NCBI GenBank assembly: GCA_963662175.1
Contig: OY759224.1
Span: 28,219,489-28,283,488, forward strand
DNA length: 64,000 nucleotides
From: Aradus depressus
Lineage: Eukaryota; Arthropoda; Insecta; Hemiptera; Aradidae
Reading direction: 5' to 3'
A model generated the notes under the pieces. It did not search any database, was not told the origin of the DNA, and saw nothing but the letters and a program-made list of their open reading frames with translations. The position numbers and the translations under genes are program-made. Below are positions 22,328 to 34,101 of the stretch, piece by piece (within the stretch, counting starts at the first letter, position 1; each line of letters starts with the position of its first letter).

Positions 22328-25300
22328 TTATGATCCAACAGCTATAACTTCTGCGTCGGACGGAGCCGCCATAGAATCGTCCGCCAGAACTGTACATGAA
22401 GAAATTATCTGTCCTTTGTCACCCAGCACGTCAATGGTAACTGTTTTCTCCGACTGGATCTGAACTGATTGTGTCGAAATTTTTTCTGATATATCCAGAT
22501 CCTAAAACAAATTTTTTTTTCATATTAATATAATAGTTTCTGATTTGGTTTTTAATTTATAATAAAAATATTCAAAAGAATGAGATAAAACAAATACAAT
22601 TATCTTGGAAGAAAATGTATTGTAGGCAACCAAGCCTACGATAATAACTAAATTTCCATATAAAAAGGATGTAAATACTGGATGGGTAGAGTAGACCCGA
22701 AACGTCTATAATAATAATAAATATAATAATATTTATTTCCGTTACACCATAACATGGTAATTGGATACGTAACACAATTGTCTACAGCAAAATATATGAT
22801 AATATAATGATGAAAAATAATTATAAAAATAAAATAGATGAATATAAAATGCTTAATATTAATAAATACAATAGATAATATTTATATTAAATTTTTAAAT
22901 ATAAATGTATTATATATTTATTCACGACAATATTTCGGGCACAGAGAGATTAAGTGCATAATCGGGTAAAAAAATGATATTTCTGATCAGGAAAAAAGTT
23001 GTACAGGTCCTAGCCAGTGCTAGTGGCAAATCATTTATTTATACCATTTTGGTGACATGAACAAGTAACTTAAAATATCAATAGTGACTTTGAACTAACG
23101 AAACCCCGTCAAATGTGACTAAATCATTAATCAACATTAAATAATTTACACCAAAACAAACAGAAATAATATATTTAAACAGAAAACCATAAACAATATT
23201 AACTAATTATAAACGTATTTCACTCAGGGGATATTGTTTTCTGTTTAAATTTAATATTTCAGTTTGTTTTCATGTAGATTACTTAATGTTAATTATTGGT
23301 TTAGTCACAATTATGTCATGTCATATTCATATCTACATACATTAACGCAGTAATATATTTTATATATGTCAATACAGGATCTGAAGAAGACACACTCTGT
23401 GCAGAAAGCTTGCCAAAAATTCCATAAGTCCGTTTTATTCGACCACAAGCCTCATCTCTCCTCCTTATTACATCCTTGGTCAATCCTTCCTTAGTTGATT
23501 ACAAAAGATCTAGTTGGGAGCGTAGAATGGTGCAATGGCATAGGGTCACAAGAACTGAATAATTATTAAGATGTTCATACGTACCATTTTTTGACTTGGG
23601 TCATCTACATCTTCCTCTGAACCGGACTATATAGAGAAAAAATAAATAAATGAATAAAATAAAATAATTGATAGTTTCATTAAATGTTTGTAAAGTTTAC
23701 CATACCTGTTGCACGTTGACCCCGGCGATTTCAGAAACGTCAAGACTTTCCAAACGAACCGTCTGAAGCCGATAAAACCCATCATCTTCTAATATATATT
23801 GAAATCTTGAAAATCCAGGCGGCTTTTTAAGGTTATGCGCAGAAGACAGATGTTTTGTCAGGTATGCACCTCTAGAACACTTCTTCTCACAGAGATGACA
23901 CGCAAAGACAGGCCCCTTCTTTCCATAAACATGAATCTAAAAAAAAACAATTACAAATTCATTCAGTGTTTAATTAGGGCTTGTAAATTAAATTGTTGCA
24001 AACTGTACAGACTAGAGACCCAGCCTGCTCGCTTCGCTCGCCAACCCCGGCTGACAACCCTTACGCGAAACTGAATTGTAAAGATCTAATTAATTCCCAG
24101 CCCCATTTGACGAATCTTATGGCGCCTTACTTTCATTCAGGCTATTAAAACGTTTCATATCTGAGAAACGCTAAACCGTTTTTGGAAAGGACAAGGATGA
24201 ATATTTTCGCATTAAACCAATGTCATTGAGATTCGACTTCAGTTTTATTTTCTATCCCAATGTGTAAAAAAATATTTAAAAAAAAAAAAAAAAAATTAAA
24301 AAGGGGTGGAGAGCAGGAAGGGCTTAAAGGGGAGGCTTCGGGGGAGGGGCTTGGCCTTATAAACATTTGAGCTCCAACTCCAAGTCTCTAGCTGTAATAG
24401 AGGCCGAGATCCCTACACAGGCTCTGATGAAACCTGTAGACCTTAGAAACGGCATACCCGATTTCCCCACCAAACATAGCTAAGAACCATCTCGCAAATA
24501 CCAGTTTTTGAAACAAAAAAAAATTCTTTGAAATCGGTTAAGCCGTCTTGGAGCTACGATGCCACATACACGGACAAAGGCTTCAAATCATAACACCCCT
24601 CCTTTTATGCCGGGAGTTAAAAAGGGGCCATATTAAAGACTTTATATCCAATTTTATTTTATTTACATATTTATTCACATCAGCATTTTGTCAGACACAA
24701 AAATATGAATTGTAGGAAAAATATATTAATTTTTTTCCTTAATACACAGCCAACACAATCTCTATGCGTTTACTTAAGGATAACAATAAGAAGAAAACTA
24801 AATGAATAGAAAATAAATTGAAAAGAAAACCTAATTGAGAAGCATGATGGGAAAACAATTTTGGTTGTCTAGAAATTAATTTGGATATTGGATAGGGAAC
24901 TATGAATTTTGCTAAATACTTCAACATTAAATCTTCCTATGAGAGTTTCACAGCTGAAGGGACGCGACGTGAAGATAAACATCGTTTGGAAAACAACGTT
25001 AGACAAGGAAGCAGAACTTGGAGCTTTCTGTCACTATGATCCTAAACCGGGAACAATGCATGGACAATCCTATCCAGGTAGAGTCCACAATGTTCACGGT
25101 TTCAGCGCATTCTATAAATGCACCTCGCCACAGTTTCTGACAGCCTGGGAACTAAGGATTATTTGTCCCAGGTCCTCCCTCTTACACACGCTCTACGCTC
25201 CCTGTAAGCTATCTTACATCCTATTGTAGCATCCTCAGTGGGGACTCTCTTGGTACATATATCCGCCTCTTCGAATTACTTACTCATAATATATAATAGT

Positions 25301-28300
25301 TCATGAAGTTAGTTCACACTAAATAAAGGCTGAGGTATCCCAGACAAGAATGTGTTCATTTCGACCATCAAAATGGGTCACTTTATGAACATACCACAAA
25401 ACTTAAATGTGATCTATTCAAATAAAATTATTATTAGCTTACCATTTCATAATGCAAATTCATTGCGTTTTGCGAATGAGAGGTGAATTTACAATTAGTA
25501 TCGTAACATTCCAACAGAGATTTATTTCGAGAGCAACAGTGGGTCTGCAGGTCAGATTTCGATTTACATCTGCAACCATTAAACCTTTGTAACTGAAAAA
25601 TCTAAATAAATGATAATTTTATAAAACATAATAAACTAAAATATACTAAGAAAAAAATACATTATTCTGACTTTTACAACCCCATCTGTACCAAATATAG
25701 ATGAAGTTACTCTAAGCAAAATATTATTGAAGAGGAAACTAGGACTGTTGGAAGGAAATATGGATAGCTGAGAAGAGGTTACCTGTATTCGCAGGAGGAG
25801 CACTTGAAAGGTCTGCTTTCTAAATGCTTGTAGCGGATGTGTCTACAGAGTGCAGCTGGTCGGATGCATGTCATCTCACAGAAGGGACACTGGTAATGGT
25901 TGATGTGCTGACGCATATGTTCCTTCAGCATCCTCTCCGTTGGGTGCAGTGTATGACAATGGTCACACTGGAATTTATGTTCTGAAAATTTTAATTTAAT
26001 TAAAGAACAGATTTACTTGCGCAAAGAAGAAAAGCAAGGAGACAGACATATATATTCTGAAAAATGTTGGTTGTTGACTTTTTTTTTCTTTGAAGAGTTC
26101 TGATTTAATTGTATGTCTTTCTGAATCCGAAGCTGAAATAGGTATTGTTCCATCAACTGAAGCCGTTTAAACAAGACGGGCAAATATTGGCCCAAGGTTC
26201 GAAATTAGGCAGTGTAACTCATTGTTTGCCAAACAATGTTTTTTCTACACATAGAAGTGCAAATAATTGGCCTAGACAAATATTGGTGAGGTCTAAGTTC
26301 CTATCCGATAGGAAGGCGTGCTCAAGGTATCTTACTACCCAGATGAAAAACCTACGGGCCTCGGCCTGGTTTCGAACCTACTTCGCACGCAAACTCTGAG
26401 CTACCGTTCACCTCGATTGTATATGCTTGTTGAAGCCATCCTCATCTCTTCTTTGTGTTAACATTTCATCATCCTCTGTTTTCTACGTCTGAGCTACCGG
26501 TGACCTCAGTACCCTTAAAGAATTATTACATTGAACTCTCAATAAATATTTATACGTTTTTCTGTTTATTTATTTTTCTGATGATATCTCTCAACTAACA
26601 GGTATTTGAGGTTTGGGAACACAATGTAGCTGTTGCTACAACCTCTTTGATTGACCAAATATCTTCACGTACCCTGATTATTGACACTAATTGAGGCCTC
26701 TCCTGCCCATTGCTTTCACAGACGTTGGTTATTTTCTCATTGTTCAAAAATAGTGAAATAGCCATAATAAGGAAATCGTGTTTTGTATTCGGGAACATTA
26801 TTTGATGAATAGCTTTCATTTTAATTTTTTTTTGGCGGATTTCGTCTAGATTCCAAGGAGAGGCCAGTACATTGCAGATACTCCAAGGTCTATACAGCCA
26901 CTATACTGTGGCGTCCTATCTTCACATAGAGACTCATTTGCTGAGTTTTCGGACGGAAGTGTATACTCCCAATTTTGTCTACTTTACCTACAATTGTCGG
27001 TACATATTTACATTATTGGCAAATAATTTTCGATGAATGAATAATTGTTTATATACTTGCGCAAAACTATGTTGGTGAACTATATTGAAATGTTCATTAA
27101 AAATATATAGTTAACCAGATTCTGACGCAAGCCCAGAGAGTAGCCCTTTTAAGAGCTACAAGGGCCTATCGAACTGTCTCTACGGCTGCGCTACAGGTAC
27201 TAGCGGGAGCCGCCCCCCTTGACTTGATCTTGGATGGGGCTGTCGCTTCGCATTTCTGTACACGCAACATGCCCTTAGGAGCAGATATTGATGAGCCCTT
27301 ACGTCTAGCCCTAGAGGAAGAGATGCGCGGACAGTCCACCAGTGCGCTGCAAGGACATCGTCCAGAATTGGATTGTGGAAAAATGGCAACAACGTTGGTC
27401 ACGATGCTGGCCGAACGACGTACGCATACTTCCCGGACGTCCGGGTACGCCTTGACTCAACATGGGTACAGCCTAATCACTGAACGTCTCAAATATTATT
27501 AGGTCATGGTGATTTCAACTCCAAGCTGTTCTTCTTTCACAGGAAGAACACCCCGAACTGTTCGTGCGGCGGTATCGAGACTGCAGAACATGTGGTCCTT
27601 GGATGTCCGCTGTACGACCAAGCTAGGGTGGAGTTGATTCATGGGACAAGATCGTATTTGGGACTGGATCTACGGCAGATGGTGACGGAAACAGACTACC
27701 CGATGTTCTGCCGATTCGTCGGCTCCTGGCGGGAGCAGAAACAGGCAATGTAAGGTAAAAAAAAAAGTTAACCAGTTTCATTTTATGAATAGTATTAAAC
27801 AGAATATTTATTTATGTATTTATATATATAAATTTATACTTTCTTTAAGTACCGAATATATATTTATTTTTTTTTTATTATCAGGAGATATTTACATAAG
27901 GGATCATGATGTAAAAATAAATTGTAGACTATTAAAAGAGAAAATACAAAAATCTTACCAGCATAAACGGATCTTACCTTCGAATGGTTTTTGTCTCTGA
28001 CAATGATCCGAAAATTTAGTTTTATTCGAAAAAGAGTAACCACAGTTGGGACAAGCAATAAATTTCTCTTTGGTGTGTGTTCTCATATGTTCAACTAATT
28101 TAGCTTTTTTCTGAAATGAGGATTCACACTCTAAAAAAAAGAAAGAAATTAAACAGGAATGACATAATACCAAGTATGCTCTATACATTTTTTTTTTAAG
28201 AAATTAAACAGGAATGACATAATACCAAGTATGCTCTATACATTTTTTTTTTTAATGTTGATTGAACTTAAGGATCATCTGTTAGTTGTGATTCAAGCCA

Positions 28301-30002
28301 ACCCTACCCTAAATTTTTATTCAGTGTCGTCCTTATGGGGTTTTGAATTCCCATATGAAATTTTGTGTCCGATACATTATAACGGCAGTTATTACGAGTT
28401 TTTTTTTAGTTAAGCCTCCCCTCTAATCCCTCCCTTCCTTTTGGTCGATCTGGCTGAAAATCGATAGGTGTGGGGTTTTGGTCACACATATAAGACTTCG
28501 TGTCGATACATTCATTCTAGAGGGAGTTATCGTGTTCACAGACACACTTTTTTTTCCCATATGTGGGAATATAGAGGTCGGAAAACATGAAATTCAGTTA
28601 AAAACTCCGCATCGAATTTTTGACCGATTACATAACTTCCCCTATACTTCGTATGTAAAAGTTCCTCTAGGCTTTCTAGGAAACATAAAAAACAGACAGC
28701 GAGAAATTTTTATTATTATTTTTTTTTTACTTAAACTTAACGGTGCTTAATCCATTTAGAGCACCTAGTTATTAAAGGCCTTTAGAAGCTTAAGCGGTTT
28801 AAGTACCTGTCTTTTCAGACCATCTGGATATATTTCACTTGTACTTATCTGTTGTACGCCCTACTAGGAGGCTTCATTGTCCTTAAAGGCTCACCTCTTT
28901 AAAACTATAGGCCATCAGGTGATTAAAGACATTTAAGCCCCTATATGCTATCTGATTATTAAAGACATTTAAGTCCCTATAGGCCATCTGTTATTAATGA
29001 CATAAATCAACAAAAGGAAAACGTGTACCAAGCACACTATTATTAAGTGAAACTTCCAAGTTTAAAAAACAAGCAATAATCCTTTTGGAATTAAGTAGAA
29101 GCAAGATTTAACATCAAAAGTCCTGGATATTAATATGATAATAATGTTTATTACATATAATCATTCAATACAAAGTAAGAAACGATGTTTTTTGACTGAA
29201 CTATCTACTATAGATAAGTACCAACCTACCTTTCCACTTACACCTGTACAAGTCTGCAGTCGAGAGATATTTAATATGGTAGCAGACATGATCAATATGC
29301 TCCTGAATACCAGAACTGTTATTTCCACATAACTCCCATAGGCAGATGTATCTAATATCCGAAGGAAATGAATTTGATACATCTTCTGACATCATACATG
29401 GCTAAAAAATAATATTTTTAATATTATATAATTTCTGAAAATTCCTTACACAAATAATTACATAAAATAAACTCAATAAAATCGTCTAAAATATAAACTT
29501 ACAGGTAAATTTGCCTCTTGAATAACATGAGCACCTAGGGCTTTCAGTCCTGTGAGGTAACCATGATATTTAACATGCCGAGTAAATTCATATGCATCGC
29601 AGCTCGCGAAAGAACACTCACCCCAATCACACTTATAGGTCGCTAAAAAAATAAAACATAATTATGAACTATGAAGGCAAGAAAAACTGAAAACATTAGT
29701 AGAATAATAATGAAACCTTCAATGTCTGTCTCTAAATGCATGTTGACAAGTAAAGATACGTGTTTACTACAGTGTTCATAGAATTTGTATCTGCATTTCA
29801 TTTCCAAATAACAATCACTCCATCCACATTTTATCAACAAATTTTCACTAGTTTTTTTCCCAATTTTGATGATTTTCTTCTTCGCACGGACTACGTCATT
29901 GTCACTAGACGTTTTTAAATAGATTTCTGACATATTTCCAGAACAATTATTATTTAAGAGAATTAATTCCAAAGAACAAGGACAAAAATTTTCTTCTAGG
30001 TC
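22328..30002 (-). CDS. HINFP: Histone H4 transcription factor (HINFP), C2H2 zinc-finger protein, 9 exons
   Basis: Exons in transcript order: 30002-29717, 29642-29503, 29401-29230, 28130-27978, 25981-25783, 25569-25443, 23936-23706, 23626-23585, 22501-22328 (stop TAA). Phases close, giving 507 codons before the stop. In mammals HINFP binds the histone H4 promoter and drives its S-phase expression in the nucleus. Ten C2H2-like fingers are visible; the first four are C-x4-C type. Diagnostic matches include CESSFQKKAKLVEHMRTHT, the degenerate finger ending in a Gln rather than His, HINHYQCPFCEMTC, and the post-finger segment RFQYILEDDGFYRLQTVRLE. The acidic C-terminus ends AEVIAVGS. The first exon here opens with an acceptor-like TTTTTAG and the first Met is codon 24, so translation may start there (484 aa) or in an unseen upstream exon. 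The donor of the first exon is GTTTCA, weak but required by phase. Confidence 0.93.
22675..22709 (+). ncRNA. Hammerhead-like motif lacking two core nucleotides (family I)
   Basis: Stem I ATA (22675-22677), CTG then GA (the A6 and N7 positions are missing), T, stem II GGGT-AGAGTAG-ACCC, GAA (22699-22701), stem III ACGT, H17 = C, stem I TAT. All stems pair. Antisense in the last HINFP intron. Confidence 0.5.
23100..23320. mobile_element. Inverted-repeat element, MITE-like
   Basis: Arms about 23118-23200 and 23235-23308 share ACAAACAGAAATAATATATT and GACTAAATCATTAATCAACA in inverse orientation. No ribozyme core seen. HINFP intron, just beside the family J motif. Confidence 0.65.
23381..23414 (+). 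ncRNA. Hammerhead-like motif with CACA stem II (family J)
   Basis: Core CTGAAGA (23381-23387), spacer AGA, stem II CACA-CTC-TGTG, spacer CA, GAA, stem III AGCT, H17 = T. The spacers beside stem II suggest the original closing pairs have mutated. HINFP intron, antisense. Confidence 0.45.
24300..24625. repeat. Dispersed repeat shared with 52170-52440
   Basis: GGCCTTATAAACATTTGAGC, CTAGCTGTAATAGAGGCCGA, CTAAGAACCATCTCGCAAAT and a 3' TTTATGCCGGGAGTTAAAAA are shared. This resembles the inverted 3' part of an RTE-like LINE, but I see no ORF. HINFP intron. Confidence 0.6.
24935..25229 (+). other. Unidentified open frame in a HINFP intron
   Basis: The frame contains QLKGRDVKINIVWKTTLDKE, AELGAFCHYDPKPGTMHGQS and VHNVHGFSAFYKC, with balanced codon use. 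I cannot assign a family. Probably an insertion remnant, antisense to HINFP. Confidence 0.25.
26300..26417 (-). mobile_element. tRNA-derived SINE head fragment, inverted
   Basis: Only the tRNA-like head and the first body part remain: GGGCCTCGGCCTGGTTTCGA and CTGAGCTACCGTTCACC. HINFP intron. Confidence 0.65.
27115..27753 (+). pseudogene. LINE ORF2 C-terminal fragment (R1/Jockey-like), frameshifted
   Basis: The first frame runs to a stop at 27502, with TQAQRVALLRATRAYRTVST and ASHFCTRNMPLGADIDE. The second, about 27500-27753, contains NCSCGGIETAEHVVLGCPLY, the C-terminal zinc-knuckle-like motif (C-x-C-x7-H-x4-C) of R1/Jockey-type non-LTR elements. HINFP intron, antisense to the gene. Confidence 0.75.
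28141..28256. repeat. Tandem duplication of about 57 bp next to a HINFP splice acceptor
   Basis: The segment AGAAATTAAACAGGAATGAC through CTCTATACATTTTTTTTTT occurs twice in direct succession, starting about 10 bp upstream of the acceptor of the 28130-27978 exon. Confidence 0.85.
28318..28665 (+). mobile_element. MITE of the ACTTCCCCAGC family
   Basis: It carries TGTCGTCCTTATGGGGTTTT, ATTATAACGGCAGTTATTA and the 3' CATAACTTCCCCTATAC of the family. It lies in the HINFP intron upstream of the 28130-27978 exon. Confidence 0.65.
28895..29005. repeat. Short minisatellite, about 37-bp unit, three diverged copies
   Basis: Units contain TATAGGCCATCAGGTGATTA or TATAGGCCATCTGTTATTAA and AAGACATTTAAG. 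HINFP intron. Confidence 0.65.
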
Positions 30003-30941
30003 CTAAAAATGGTGGGAATTATTTTTAAAAAACATCAAAATAACCTATCTGTAATTATTGAAAACTATCGATATCCATATCGATTACATATATAGTCCAC
30101 TATTGACTTCTGTCAGTTTATCCAAGTTGCTATAGATAAGGACAACGTTGAACATGGATATCTGTACCAAAAAAACACAATTTTTGACTCCTTCCCTATA
30201 CCAAGAAATGACACACTCTTCTGAACGCTCCTCCCCGTAACATGAAAAAATATAATTGTATAAAATGTAATATTTGACTTTTAGAATACTGCAAAAGTTC
30301 AAAAAAATAATTCAAATTGATAAAGTACACATTAAAAAATAAATATTGTTCTGATTATAAAATGAAATAGGAGTTTTATGTACCCATTGTAAATAATGTT
30401 TTGACTACTGAATATCTGTTATTTATTATAATTCTGTTTTTCGTCTTCCAAAAGCCATGTGATTATGGGAATCTGCCGCTGTAAATAGAGATAACTTCGT
30501 CTCATTCTGAATAATTAATTTTCCATTTCTTCCATATTTTGTTAATGTTTTCATATTTTCTTAGTTTTAGCAACTTTGGCCACTATCGATGACGATTGCA
30601 TTAAAACATAAACTTAAGATTGCATTATTGATATGGTCCTAGCCCTATTTATCTCTCGTATTTAAATAAAAGCTGTACTTCAGAAGTAGCTACCATTACT
30701 TTAATATCATTGCTCATGAGCAGTCTAATTTTTAAGTCTGACTCTATTGATGAAGTTCACTATTGAAGGAAGTTTGTGCGAGCGTTTTTGAACGAAGGCA
30801 ACACTGATGAAAAAATATCAGCTGTGTGAATGTAGGCAACAGTGCCGATAATATCAGCTGTGAACATTTAATGAAAGTGATCAGGTCAGGATTTAGAAAT
30901 GTCTTTTTAAGTGTTGACCAGAAAAACAATATATTTTCAAA
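30003..30941. promoter_or_regulatory. Divergent intergenic region between HINFP and NDUFB2
   Basis: About 0.94 kb separates the first recognised HINFP exon (- strand) from the NDUFB2 start codon (+ strand). Head-to-head spacing this short suggests a shared promoter or a HINFP 5'UTR exon. The region is AT-rich and I find no firm core promoter element. An ORF at 30084-30302 on the - strand shows no zinc-finger character and I do not accept it as an exon. Confidence 0.45.
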
Positions 30942-33113
30942 ATGTCGTTGACCAGAAGCTTAGGGCTCTGTCGAAAAGTCGACCTCTTTCTCCGTAAGCC
31001 TGTTAGCGGATGCAATCTCCAACAATCAAGAAATAGCGGAGGATTGTAATTATATTTTTCATTGGAAGTAATTTATGAAGTTAACTGAAAACCAAAAAAA
31101 ACATCATAATTAATTTTGTGATTTGTCTATTTCAGGTATTCCTACCGATGCGCTAGTTATCCTCCTCCAAAAATAAATGTATTTGGAGCAAATTTATTAA
31201 CTGGTATTATGTGGTGGTGGGTTTTGTGGCACGTCTGGCATGAGCCTGGACATCTAGTGGTGAGTTATCTCTTGATATTTTTTTCCTAAAAATTAATTCT
31301 TTTTTGTTTTTTTGTAATAATTGAGATAAATTTTCGTCCCGAGGACCTACCACTGGGGGTGGCCTTCCTCTCAAAGGCAACATATCTATAATGCTGGTTG
31401 TATCTTTATAAATAGACAACAATAAAAAAAGGATGATAAAGAGACAACTTTACAAAAAATAAATAATAATAAGTATATGAAAATTAATCTGGTGATATAT
31501 TATTTTACTGAAATTACTCGCATACAACTAACAAATTAAATTTTGTAATGATTGCAATCATTAGAAGAGCAGTGTACAATCTAATATGAGAGGTGAAGAC
31601 ATTCTCTCAGTAGCCAGAATTTAGGACTCCCAGAGTAGAAACTGGCTCATGTCCACCCGAGCGATGACAGAGCGCTTTGGTAGAAGGCGATGTGACCTCG
31701 GAGTTCCCATAAACGTAGCTCCGCAAATTCTTCCGTGAAACGTTATATTCAAAAATCTTCAAAAACCTTTTTGGAGTATAATAAATTATATATTTCAAAA
31801 ATGTGTTTTCTAATAAAATAGTTTATTATTGTACAGGACAATATTTAAAATAAAATGAGTATTCAAACGTTATGTTTAACAAACTTGAGAAATTACTATA
31901 ATCACTTCCCCAGCTATATAGAAAGTATATGGGAAGTTATGTAATCAGTAAAAAATCGATGCCGAGTTTTCAACTGAATTTCATATTTTCCAACCTCTAG
32001 ATACCAAATATCAAGACAAAATGTTGGTCTGTCTGTGAACACGATAACTTGCGATAGAATGAATGTATCAACATGAAATTTTATATGTGATGAACATATA
32101 AAACAAAATGAAGCGGAGATTAGGAGACACGTTTAACATAAAAACTCTTTATATTTGCCGATACAAATGAATGTATTGACACACAATTTCATATGTGAAT
32201 TCAAAATCCCGTAAGGACAACACTTACTAGGTGTGCAATACATCTTGCTGTTTGCAAAAACTGAGCTGAGTCAGGCATATCTGTATAAAAAAACTCAGTT
32301 AATGTTTTAATAATTATCAGTAACTTCTCACCTTGTATGTTCTTTATGAATATATTAATACTTTAAATAGATTTCAATTGAATTCAATGGATTTTTTCTA
32401 GCCTTTTTGTAGACAACAACAAATGAATATTTTTATCGAAAAAAAGTCGAAGTTTGTACGTTAGACACTGAAAAAAACTGCTCAAAAAAAGTGATGTCCG
32501 ATGGTAAACCGAAAAGGGCTTCACCCGGATTTTTACATTTGAAATAGAAAAATTCTATTTTGCGCGAGAATTTTGTCTCTCAATTGATTTCAATGGAGAT
32601 TTCGTTTTTCGGTGATTATTCCTCCGTGTTATGATCGATTTCAGATTTTTTTAGCAGTAAACCATCGTCACCATGTCCACTACCATCGTGGCAAATTTCA
32701 ATGTGATCGGTAAAGGGGTTTAGGAGGAGTACGAGTACAACGAAATACATGAGTCGCCTAAGAAAGAGCTTCGTAAACTCAGCTCAATTAATTTTCAGCT
32801 GAATCGGCAGAAGGGAAAGTGGGCTCAACACAAAAAAAAATATAATGAATATATCGACATGAAATTTCATATATAAAGTCAAAACCCAATGAGGACATAA
32901 CCTGTCGTTTTGTCAGCCGGGAGCGAACTCTCCATCCTTCACACAGTAAACAATGACATTACCTTTCGGTATATCGGCGCCACAATTTAATAATCAATAA
33001 TGTATTATTTTAACGAATTATTACTTTGTTTCTAGGGAGACTTTCCTTATCCTGATCCGTCCAAATGGACCGATGAAGAACTGGGGATTCCACCAGACGA
33101 TGCGGCCTGCTGA
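30942..33113 (+). CDS. NDUFB2: NADH dehydrogenase 1 beta subcomplex subunit 2, complete, 3 exons
   Basis: Exons 30942-31045, 31136-31259 and 33036-33113 (stop TGA 33111) join in phase to give 101 aa. NDUFB2 is an accessory subunit in the membrane arm of mitochondrial complex I. The first ~35 residues are rich in Arg, Leu and Ser with no acidic cluster, as expected of a mitochondrial targeting presequence. Exon 2 encodes the single membrane helix GIMWWWVLWHVWHEPGH, and exon 3 the conserved C-terminus FPYPDPSKWTDEELGIPPDD, nearly identical to animal homologues. Each splice site is GT-AG. Exon 1 ends two bases into a Leu codon completed by exon 2. The second intron (about 1.8 kb) holds a SINE fragment and MITE sequence. 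Possible polyadenylation signal AATAAA near 33306. Confidence 0.97.
31614..31706 (+). mobile_element. tRNA-derived SINE 3' fragment
   Basis: About 90 bp of body/tail: TTTAGGACTCCCAGAGTAGA and GAGCGCTTTGGTAGAAGGCG. NDUFB2 intron 2. Confidence 0.65.
31897..32255 (-). mobile_element. MITE of the ACTTCCCCAGC family, reverse orientation
   Basis: It opens TCACTTCCCCAGCTATATAG and GGGAAGTTATGTAATC and then runs as the complement of the family core. It lies in intron 2 of NDUFB2. Confidence 0.65.
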
Positions 33114-33574
33114 TTTGCATGATTTATAGAAATATTTATGGAAGACCTCATAGTTGAAATATAATATATTTTCTCTTTCATTTTTTAAACAAATTTGTTT
33201 ATTTTGTTTTGAAATATTTTTGAGTTTCCAAACTTTTTAGTCCTTATATACTCAAGTTTCATTGAGAATTTTAATTGTTAATAGATGAGAGACTATTTAT
33301 TAATAATAAATGTATCTCTGTTGATACCATCCGAAAAAAACTTGAGAAAAAGGTTTGTTAATATTTGTGGCGATCAATAATATCTGTTCAATAGACAATG
33401 TGTATTATTTATTTATGAAAACACTTTCTTTGTTCTAAGCAGGATAGAAAGGAAGATATTTGTTAAAAATAAATAATAAAATCACCAAATAGTCCTGAAA
33501 CAAATAGATTTTTTTAAATAAATTTTTATAGTTTTTAAAGAGAAAGGTCGGTGAAACTCTCATAATGTCCCCAG

Positions 33575-33785
33575 GACGAATTGATCAATTACCCTTTCTC
33601 TCTCCCTCCAAACACATTCGAGCTCGAAACTAACAGTTGACTTCTGAAGCATCTGAATCATCATATTAAATTTTATGTCCATACATTCAATACAGTAGCA
33701 GTTATTAGTGTTATGAATTGAGCCAAATTCTGATCCCTTTATTCCCTTTTCGGCCGATTCTGCGGAAAATTAATAGATATTTATT
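33575..33785 (+). mobile_element. MITE fragment of the ACTTCCCCAGC family
   Basis: The left half only: TGTCCCCAGGACGAATTGAT, then the AACAGTTGACTT and CAGTAGCAGTTATTAG motifs and the Tyr/Pro-like pyrimidine core. It ends at TTTATTTTATT repeats. Confidence 0.5.
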
Positions 33786-34004
33786 TTATTTTTTATTTTA
33801 TTTATTTGTTACTACATTGAAGCCTATTAAGGCTTATTGTAGAGAGTTGGGGTACAATTTGAATATACATTTTATGTAATAATAAAGTAAGAATTTCACA
33901 CTTAATAAATTTCTAAATATTAAAATATAAATGCGGAAAATTAAAAGATATCTACGAATAGATAATTAAAATACAAAATTTCTTTGTCAAACATCACTAT
34001 ATAT

Positions 34005-34043
34005 TCTCAACTAGTTTCGCCGTGTTGAGGCATTATCAAGTCA
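34005..34043 (-). ncRNA. Hammerhead variant with U3/A8 core (family E, - arm)
   Basis: Mirror copy of the 34066 motif: TTGATAA, T, GCC/GGC stem II with a different loop, GAA, ACTAGT, H17 = T. Loop divergence with stem conservation argues for past structural selection or gene conversion of the stems. Confidence 0.55.
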
Positions 34044-34065
34044 CTTATAAATGATGATTATAAGT

Positions 34066-34101
34066 GACTTGATAATGCCTTAATACGGCGAAACTAGTTG
34101 A
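34066..34101 (+). ncRNA. Hammerhead variant with U3/A8 core (family E, + arm)
   Basis: Core TTGATAA (34069-34075), unpaired T, stem II GCC-TTAATAC-GGC, GAA (34090-34092), stem III ACTAGT, H17 = T. Relative to the consensus, C3 is U and G8 is A, a paired change. Stem I is weak (one pair). Confidence 0.55.

Noticed and set aside
24415..24475. Hammerhead core CTGATGA followed by GAAACGG (also 52240)
   Set aside because: The sequence between the boxes cannot form a stem II and there is no matching stem I. It is part of an RTE-like dispersed repeat.
30084..30302. First exon of HINFP
   Set aside because: The frame has no finger motif and does not lead into the 30002-29717 exon with a good donor.
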